Assembly: GCF_905475465.1 (NCBI RefSeq)
Contig: NC_062252.1
Coordinates: 6,696,001 to 6,760,000, forward strand
DNA: 64,000 bases
DNA from: Pieris napi
Taxonomy: Eukaryota; Arthropoda; Insecta; Lepidoptera; Pieridae
Reading direction: 5' to 3'
How positions within the stretch are numbered: position 1 is the first letter of the stretch; every line of letters begins with the position of its first letter. Position numbers and translations under genes: made by a program. Below are positions 56,901 through 64,000 of the stretch, piece by piece. Under the pieces are notes generated by a model. That model ran no database searches. It was not told the origin of the DNA and saw only the letters and a program-made list of their open reading frames with translations.

Positions 56901-58130
56901 AACACAATGTTTGTCTTTGATTTACATAACTCTTACACATTTAAAGAAAAACGCTTTTTACCGGATTAAAGTTATGTATTATTATTATAAATTTACAACT
57001 ATTTGACATAATTTTAAATTTATCCGACGTTTCGCGTGCTTTACAGCGTGCGTGGTCACGGTGACTGAAGACAAAAGATGTTGAATGTCAAAAGGTATCA
57101 CAGCTGCAGAGAAAGTTGCCTTATCTGTATTTGTTTCCCCGGAGTTGGTATCGACTAAAAGATGGAGGGTTTTGGCAAAAATGGCTCACGGTGTCCTCTA
57201 TTTTCGCGGATTGTTTTTCTTTTTGAGATTTTAATTTGGATATTATTGGATCCCAGGTGTTTGACAATTTTAGGCCGTCTTCTCTATTGAAATTGGGGTG
57301 TTTTTTGATTTCAATGGCTTCGCGTACCAATCTTGGGAAGAATCTTTTCTCTTTCGCAAGTACTTTCGGTCAGCCTACTTGCCATATGTAAAGGGAGTTA
57401 CAGATAGAATTAGCCGGATCCTAAAACGAGCTTCTATTCATACAATTTTCAAGCCGCACAAGAAGATTCAGCAATTCCTAAGACCAATCAAAAGTAACAC
57501 CCCATTGCAAGATGCAGGTATATACAAACTGGATTGCGACTGTGGCCTGTCTTACATAGGGCAAACTAAACGCAATATGTCCAGCAGACTCAAAGAACAC
57601 ATTGCAGACATAAGACATAGACGACACACAAAATCAGCAGTCTGTGAACACATACTAGATAGGCCTAATCACTACATACGCTTTGACCAACCGAAAGTAC
57701 TTGCGAAAGAGAAAAGATTCTTCCCAAGATTGGTACGCGAAGCCATTGAAATCAAAAAACACCCCAATTTCAATAGAGAAGACGGCCTAAAATTGTCAAA
57801 CACCTGGGATCCAATAATATCCAAATTAAAATCTCAAAAAGAAAAACAATCCGCGAAAATAGAGGACACCGTGAGCCATTTTTGCCAAAACCCTCCATCT
57901 TTTAGTCGATACCAACTCCGGGGAAACAAATACAGATAAGGCAACTTTCTCTGCAGCTGTGATACCTTTTGACATTCAACATCTTTTGTCTTCAGTCACC
58001 GTGACCACGCACGCTGTAAAGCACGCGAAACGTCGGATAAATTTAAAATTATGTCAAATAGTTGTAAATTTATAATAATAATACATAACTTTAATCCGGT
58101 AAAAAGCGTTTTTCTTTAAACACAATGTTT
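56901..58130 (+). mobile_element. Penelope-like element with inverted arms and 12-bp target duplication
   Basis: AACACAATGTTT occurs at 56901-56912 and exactly again at 58119-58130. Inside, about 429 bp at the left (56942-57370) is the near-exact inverse of the right end (57690-58118). The right arm is the true 3' end of the element, with the C-terminal codons and TTCAGTCACCGTGACCACGC. The left arm is an inverted partial copy attached to a 5'-truncated unit. Such head-to-inverted-tail arrangements are well known for Penelope-like elements. Confidence 0.88.
57371..57939 (+). pseudogene. Penelope-like ORF C-terminus with GIY-YIG endonuclease
   Basis: About 188 genuine codons: VKGVTDRISRILKR and IFKPHKKIQQFLRP (linker between reverse transcriptase and nuclease), then AGIYKLDCDCGLSYIGQTKR and MSSRLKEHIADIRHRRH. 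These carry the GIY...YIG signature, the downstream arginine and the C.C pair typical of the Penelope nuclease zinc site. LVREAIEIKKHPNFNREDGL follows, then a stop at 57937-57939. The enzyme nicks the target for retrotransposition. The reverse transcriptase proper is missing. The open frame extends upstream to 57298 only because the inverted arm happens to stay open. Confidence 0.88.
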
Positions 58131-58410
58131 ATCGTATTAAATGTTATCTGTAGTACCTTAATAGTATTTTGTTTAACACATTATTTGGAGAATTCTGTTA
58201 TAATATGGATAGTAAATAAAACAAATGACAAATGACAAGTGGGTTGCTTAGCAACGGATTAATTGGAGGGAATATTAATGTGATGCTTACACCACGAATC
58301 GGATTTTGTATTTACAGCACTTTATACGATTTTATTTTTATGTGATTAATACATAAAAATAAAATAACTATATAAAATTTTAGAGCCCAATGATCTGGTG
58401 TGGTTTTCCG
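58131..58410. other. Unassigned DNA
   Basis: No feature recognised. Confidence 0.4.
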
Positions 58411-59035
58411 CACTTATTTATTTATTTATTTAGTTATTAAGCTCATAACATCACACACAGTACTAAAATTACTAATTATTTTACAAAAAATCTCGCATCT
58501 AAAATGCGTGACAATTAATGTAAGCATAAGTTTCACAAAAAAAAAATTTAATAGAAATAAAAATTACAATTAAAACATATACGATAGTAAAAGCACACAA
58601 TAAAATAAAAAAAATTACAGAAATTTGTTGGCACTTAGAGCAGAAAAAAAAAGAAAAATCATCAGAAAAACAGCGAAATTAGGTTCTAGAAAGGCACCCC
58701 ACAATGCTTTCTCTAAAACCGATCAGCCCACTACCGAATATATCCAGCTCTGGATACGCTGTGTTCAATTTGTTGAAATCGCGAAGAATTCTTAGACGCG
58801 CATTTGAGTTGTGCGATGTGTCCTGGCTACTTAAGCCAACCTAGCTACTTCCAGAAGCTCAGAAGTTTGCTGGGTACTTTGCTGGCTTTATGGAGCGACC
58901 TCATTGTTCCATCCGAGGATTTCTGTTCGTTGGGAAACCACAGCCACGCATTCCAGGACTACGTGGCTGACTGATTCTTGCGTTGAAACAGTCTCTGCAC
59001 TAGGGTCTGTCTGTTGCACTAATGACAGAGAATGA
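58411..59035 (-). pseudogene. LINE 3' end with AATA tail, copy 2, longer
   Basis: The minus strand carries TVSTQESVSHVVLECVAVVS (a C-terminal region after the reverse transcriptase, usually H..C in LINEs), then in other frames LSFWK, the SGAG/ELDIYS-like region and the GCCTTTCT stop region, ending in TTTATTTATTTATTTA on the plus strand (the AATA tail). 58411-58770 is the inverse of 34116-34450. It is frameshifted and dead. Confidence 0.7.
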
Positions 59036-60671
59036 TTTAATTTCATTAAATAAAAAACCATAAAACTCTAACATATATTTTACATTTGAAAACAAACATT
59101 GTCCAAAGTGCCAGTTTAGATTACAACATATTTTTCGCACAAGATATCTGTGTCAAGTTAAACTCGTTATCGTTTGGAGCCGGCGTCGGAACAATTCCCC
59201 TTGAATTCTTACTAACAATAAAATGCTTTGTCAAACTAAGTTCGTACTCTAGCGCTGAAGATAACGGACTTGTGTTTGTTTTGAGACAGCTCTGTAGTAC
59301 GTTTTTAGAGGACTTTATTCGGCTTTCGAGTTACGGCTTAATCTAGTTGAATCCGCTTATTAGGAGTTCGGTTTTAATATTGATGAATTCACGGAGCTTA
59401 AACAATGCTCAAGTTGTAAGTAGTTGCGGTATATAGTCGAGTAAGCCGTTGTGACATACAAAATTAAACTAGCTATTCGTGCCCTAGTTTATAACAAACA
59501 AAAAAGGAGGTAATTAGTTTGAACCATATGTATGTGATGTTGTCGAAATTAGATTCTTTAAAAGTGTTATCTAGTTAGACTTCGTTTGTTTGTATGTTTA
59601 TATGTTTATATATACATATTTGGTAAATAACGGCCGCTTTCTATACACAACCTGTTATATAAAATTATTTCCAATACAGATTTTTGCGATCGATCGATAT
59701 TCTGAATTCAATGTGACAATCCCTGCTTTAAAATACTTGTAAAAAAGTAAGTAAGTAACTTACTTGGTAAGTCGTACCGTGATGACTTTTGATTTGAATA
59801 CCTGATATTCTAACGTAAGGAACATTCCTAGTTCAGTTCAGTACTTTTTGAGATACTCTCACTCCGCTGACTGTGCGACCCAAAAAGTGTCTTGGCATCC
59901 GAAATGAGAATCTTCCAGCATTCCCTGTACTGTTCCACCGCCCGCCAACTGCTGGAATTCACGTTGGAATTTTCAATATTAACTTTAAAAGTAGAAAATG
60001 ACGTATTTATAACGATAAATAACTAATGTAACATTAGGCAAATTTCAATCGAGTATATGAATATCAAGAGAAGTCATCTACGTGGAACGTCTACGACGAT
60101 CGCACGTTACGATTTAATAGAAACGGTTGTATGCATACGAGAATAAGAATTATTATAATATTCAGTAAAAATACTTTAAAGTCGTAAAGGTAATTTGTTA
60201 ACACATGACAAACATTCACTGTCCCTAAAATTACTACTCATTTACTCTATGTAAACTTAAGTAAAGTACAGACATGATAGTATCTTAAGGCTAATCTACA
60301 CACCGGAGAGCGTAATAAAGGGGCACTTTTCTGTTGATCTTAAGATAAGGGAAGGTGAGGGTCGATATATCAAGAGATTAGTCGTGTTCGCTGGATGCGG
60401 GGTGTTGAATATAAAACACTAGCCCTAGAGCTGTGTTCTGTGCCCAGCTCCTGGCAACATACGATGCTTTGTTAGTAAAAAAGTTTCGAATTGTAGCTTT
60501 GCACTTAATAGGAAGTTCTTCATACTATAAGTCTCTTAAGTTGAAAATATTAGTATTTTTAAACAAAACTTCAAAAACAAACGTTGTTATCTTTGGTCTA
60601 CAGATTATAAGCGATTGCATTTATAAAAAACGGCAATCTTTAAACGATACAAGAAGGATCTAGTTTCAGAC
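59036..60671. other. Unassigned DNA
   Basis: An 86-codon frame at 59086-59346 has balanced composition but no domain I recognise. A G+C-richer patch at 59840-59955 is also unassigned. 59735-59775 holds an imperfect AAGTAAGTAAGTAACTTACTT palindrome. Confidence 0.35.
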
Positions 60672-61198
60672 AGTTTTTGGTCTCTTTTAGGTCTGGGCCT
60701 CAGATTTCTATTAGTGAGACTATTAGTTTTTGACGTGACAACGTCTTATAATTCGATGGAGCCGGCTGCACGCACGAAAAAACATGACTCATGCGGCGTT
60801 ACCTCGCTCTGAGGCGTTCCATTTAAAATTGACATAATTGTATTTATGCGTACAAATAAATGTAACTTGATCAATTCAATTGTGATATCCATTTACCTCC
60901 TTCTCTATATCCATACAAAATACCTTTCAAACAAATAACAATTTTTTTTTTTGAAAAATGCAACCATCCCATCAATATTTTTTTATGACGTTGTCACGTT
61001 CTACTATCGTCAGTAAACCGACTTTACAGACAACCGATTTTTTTTAAATGTAGGTGATTAGTCTTCTCTGCCTGACACACGCCGTTGACTTTTTGGGTCT
61101 ATAGCTTTACTCACGATATTTACCCTCAACATGCGAGCGAATAACAAACCCCCGAAGGAATACGCACTCTGATGCCTCTACGCCAACACTGCTGCAGA
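60672..61198 (-). mobile_element. tRNA-headed SINE, minus strand, split by a MITE
   Basis: The 3' part lies at 60672-60707 (TTAGGTCTGGGCCTCAGATT), the body at about 61040-61198 (TAGGTGATTAGTCTTCTCTG, ACACACGCCGTTGACTTTTT, then a decayed head ending CGCCAACACTGCTGC). Between them lies a MITE-like insertion (60732-61000). Confidence 0.65.
60732..61000. mobile_element. MITE with GACGTGACAACGTC ends
   Basis: GACGTGACAACGTCTTATAA at the left end, and ATGACGTTGTCACG, its near inverse, at the right. About 269 bp, non-coding. Near the left end it carries the G+C-rich phrase GGAGCCGGCTGCACGCACG. The superfamily was not determined. Confidence 0.6.
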
Positions 61199-62496
61199 AA
61201 TTTAAATGAAATAGTATCGATGAAAACAGGTACAACCCTAGATAATCTGAAGAAACTCATAAGTTAACAGGTAGCGGAGCCTATAGACCCTATCATATAT
61301 CAAGCGGTTGACATATTTCCCCTGTCAGTGCACGGTTTGCATGGAAAACTTTACTCATGTTGAGACGAGCGCTTGTTCACTGAGTTATTGCTTTTCTAGG
61401 CTTTGAATATACGTACATAAATCTTTACAATAACAGATAGAAGACAATAGCATTTTATTTTTACTCTTTAGTCTCAGTTATACTAAGAACCAGTAGTATA
61501 ATATAGACTTGTAGAATCTAAACGTGCGCAGATGCGACACATTGTAATTGGATTATAAATTTAATTTTAATGAAATTAGTTAATTACCAGCGGCAACCAA
61601 TAGGATTTCCTTGAAAAACAATGAATGTGTTATGAATAATAAAATAAATTACGTGTTTCGTTGATAAATTAAAAATTATATTTCCTTACTATTTTTCCTT
61701 CCGCTTATAGCGTAGTTAAGAAGTTCAAGTTCAAATTCAACACATGACAGCCTATTTATTAAATACGCAGAAATATTCGTGCCACATAACTTTCGGGTGC
61801 TTGAGGAATAAAACATTTATTTATTAATAACAACCCTAAGAGCTAATAGCCAATGCTATGATAGTTTTATTTGATCTTAAATAAAAAACATTAAAAAAAA
61901 GTTAAACAATATACTGCACTAACAATACTAAATATTTACTTAATTTAACATATTAATACTACAATTATAATTCACTCATACATACGTAGTTAGTACATCG
62001 TATAGTCGTAGCATCTTTAAAACAACAACACTAAACCACTACTAGTAAGAAACCTATTTACTCCTTAAATTATGACAATAGGCTACGTAAGCGGAAATTT
62101 CTCTAAAATATATCAATGTAAACAATGAGCAAAGTTTGTTTAGAATGTTAGTAAGCTCCTGCATTATCGATCGCAGTTTCTCACGTCTCAAGGCTCTGTC
62201 TATAAAAGTTAAGTGCAGCTTCCCCTCTCGTAATCTCCCAATGTTTCGTGAGGTATTAAGAATTTACCGACGTCCTGGGACGTCCATCGATTTGTCTTAG
62301 AGGCTGTGATTCACAAGATTTTGTAACCCTCAACGGGAGTGATTAATGTGTAAAATATCTTAACTAAAATTATTGTCATATTCGAGTCTTGATTACGCCC
62401 AATAATATACACGTTACTATCATAGTTCTAATAATAATATCATTTATTATTTATAAGTATTAACGCCCGAATTTGTATTATAGATAACAAACACCT
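61199..62496. other. Unassigned A+T-rich DNA
   Basis: No feature recognised. Confidence 0.4.
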
Positions 62497-62751
62497 CGAC
62501 GGCTCATTGGTCTAGTGGTTAGTACCCCTGACTGCGAATCCATGGGTCCCGGGTTCGATCCCCGGCTGAGACAAACATCGATGTGATGAGCATTTGGTGT
62601 TGTGCTTAGGTCTTGGGTGTTTAAATATGTATTTATATGTCTATCTATCTATAATATGTATGTATATCCGTTGCCTAGAACCCATAACACAAGCTTCACC
62701 AGCTTAGCATGGGACTAGGTCAATTGGTGTAAATTGTCCAATAAAAAAAAA
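62497..62751 (+). mobile_element. Second SINE family, copy 1
   Basis: The head CGGCTCATTGGTCTAGTGGT is followed by box B CCCGGGTTCGATCCCCGGCT, then GAGCATTTGGTGTTGTGCTT, a TATTTATATGTCTATCTATC tract, AGCTTCACCAGCTTAGCATG and a poly-A. ACACCT flanks it (62491-62496 and 62752-62757), a target duplication. Its tRNA-like head differs from that of the first family. Copy 2 is at 63688. Confidence 0.85.
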
Positions 62752-62825
62752 ACACCTATTGGCTCTACAACCAACCCAATCGGTTTCTGATTTATATATC
62801 AGTATCGTTATCATTTGTTTTTTCT

Positions 62826-63025
62826 AATAGACAAGTATCTGATCAGCCTGATACATGCCATTTGGGTCTAAGGCATGCTGATTTCCTCATGATGTTTTCC
62901 TTCGCCAACGAGAAAGTGGTACATGCCCAGACTGAAAGTTGATTGGTGCACATCCGGGGTTCGAACCTAAGACCTCAGAGTGAGAATAGCACGCTGAAGC
63001 CTACACTAATCACTAACAAACAGGT
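62826..63025 (-). mobile_element. tRNA-headed SINE (first family), minus strand
   Basis: Minus strand: GCGTGCTATTCTCACTCTGA, box B-like TTAGGTTCGAACCCCGGATG, TGCACCAATCAACTTTC, a diverged GAAGGAAAACATCATGAGGA and CATGCCTTAGACCCAAATGG. The tail is lost. Confidence 0.8.
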
Positions 63026-63687
63026 TTAAAATTCACGAAATTTTTTTTTGACTAGCATTGTTTAACATATAAATCGGACATAAATTGTACATCGATTGGT
63101 GTATAACATACAAAATATGTACAACTTAAAATGTCTAATAAGGCACTGTTTGCTAAGGCTCTATTGCTTAACTTCTAAAATGCATATTCTATACCTCTGT
63201 TTTCTCAACAAACATATTAAAATCACCCTCCCATTGAATTTAACTCCCATCTTGCTAGTCTAACATAACTTTGATGAACTACGGAACATCGATTTCCAGT
63301 CAAAGCAGTCCCCATTTAAATTCAGTTATGAAGAAGTTCCATTTCACCATTAATTATCCTGTGTTCCATTAATCGCATTGAAGGGTACGTTCCGTGCAGT
63401 AACTAAGCCGATTACAATATTCGACTGCGAAGCCCTAACAAACGCCCCGTTCACTTGTTAGCGACTAGATCTAAGTTTGTCTTGTTATAACTCAGACTAG
63501 ACTTAAATACAGCGCAGGAAGACTTTCGAACATTTTATCGGAGCTTATGTATGCACATTATTTGCAGTTGTAGGTTTCATATTTTAAAGGGTCTGCCAAG
63601 GTTTTAATGTGGTGCTATGTTGTTTTAATAAATGTACACATTCGTTAGTCAAAGTCAAAATTAGTTATTAAACTTATTACGTACTTT
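63026..63687. other. Unassigned DNA
   Basis: No feature recognised. Confidence 0.4.
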
Positions 63688-63940
63688 GACGACTCATTGG
63701 TCTAGTGGTTAGCAGTCAGGGGGACTGCGAATCCATGGGTCCCGGGTTCGATCCCCGGCTGAGACGAACATCGATGTGATGAGCATTTGGTGTTGTGCTT
63801 AGGTCTTGGGCGTTTAAATATGTATTTATATCTCTATCTATCTATAATATGTATGTATATCCGTTGCCTAGTACCCATAACACAAGCTTCACCAGCTTAG
63901 CATGGGACTAGGTCAATTGGTGTGAATGGTCTAAAAAAAA
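63688..63940 (+). mobile_element. Second SINE family, copy 2
   Basis: Very similar to 62497-62751, in the same orientation about 1.2 kb away. The anticodon-arm region reads GTCAGGGGGACTGCGAATCC instead of the TACCCCTGACTGCGAATCC of copy 1. It ends in a short poly-A. No clear target duplication was seen. Confidence 0.85.
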
Positions 63941-64000
63941 TTTTTTTGTTAGAAAATATATTGAATGCGTCAAAATTTAGATATCTTGCCACTTCTAAAA

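Noticed and set aside
57121..57330. Minus-strand 69-residue frame identical to the Penelope C-terminus
   Set aside because: It is the inverted arm's copy of the same codons, not a second gene.
59086..59346. 86-residue frame as a host exon
   Set aside because: The composition is acceptable, but I recognised no domain, splice pair or relative. Kept only as unassigned sequence.
62497..62575. tRNA gene (also 63688-63765, 55926-55998, 44336-44410)
   Set aside because: Box A and box B are present, but acceptor and anticodon stems do not pair properly and each is followed by a conserved SINE body, so these are SINE heads.
1..64000. CRISPR arrays, bacterial operons or a phage-like defence system
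   Set aside because: No regularly spaced repeats of the right size and no prokaryotic genes. The repeat content is that of an insect nuclear genome.

Overview
The window looks like a stretch of a lepidopteran (moth or butterfly) nuclear genome. It is strongly A+T-rich and has no recognisable multi-exon host gene. It is packed with transposable-element families usual for Lepidoptera: tRNA-headed SINEs, Helitrons ending in CTAG, short inverted-repeat MITEs, 5'-truncated LINEs, a Penelope-like element and a Pao/BEL LTR retrotransposon. It is most likely intergenic DNA or part of a very large intron. One short protein-like segment (32267-32424, minus strand) is the only candidate for a host exon, and it is weak.

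The central and most unusual structure lies at 12880-24078. A Pao-type gag'-pol frame (16425-20554) is intact except that its gag start is missing. It is followed by a polypurine tract and an 875-bp LTR (20539-21413). An apparently identical LTR lies upstream (12885-13759), but it is followed by the same 2.66-kb non-element flank that follows the 3' LTR, not by a primer-binding site and gag. The 5-bp sequence ATAGC, a good target-site duplication, therefore occurs three times: before the first LTR and after both LTRs. The arrangement reads as a solo-LTR version of the locus (12880-16424) joined end to end to a full-element version broken inside gag (16425 onward). Either the locus underwent a recent unequal exchange or duplication, or the assembly has concatenated two haplotypes. 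A dispersed, inverted copy at 27137-27480 spans the equivalent of the 24078/24079 boundary without a break. This shows that the right-hand copy is the ancestral arrangement and that 16424/16425 is the breakpoint.

Left part (1-12880): Helitron (284-676), Tourist-like and foldback MITEs, LINE tails and fragments, a lepidopteran short repeat split by a MITE (4802-5200), a LINE 3' fragment (7935-8150), an LTR-like segment (10165-10545) and a 509-bp MITE (12275-12783). Middle (24079-50040): a ~345-bp inverted pair, several Helitrons including a near-perfect Helitron palindrome (49350-50039), SINEs, LINE 3' ends, a 27-bp minisatellite and a short Penelope foldback with a 15-bp target duplication (37024-37286). 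Right part (50040-64000): a LINE with reverse transcriptase and a restriction-like endonuclease, broken by one stop and one frameshift (50233-52772), older fragments of the same family, a Penelope-like element with GIY-YIG endonuclease, inverted arms and a perfect 12-bp target duplication (56901-58130), another LINE 3' end (58411-59035) and two copies of a second SINE family (62497, 63688).

The coding pieces do not form a pathway; each belongs to its own element. Nesting gives relative ages: MITEs interrupt a SINE, a Helitron, a LINE fragment and a short repeat, so those MITEs moved after their hosts. All alignments were made by eye. Coordinates of decayed repeats are approximate (about ±10-20 bp), while those of the LTRs, target duplications and Helitron ends were counted base by base.
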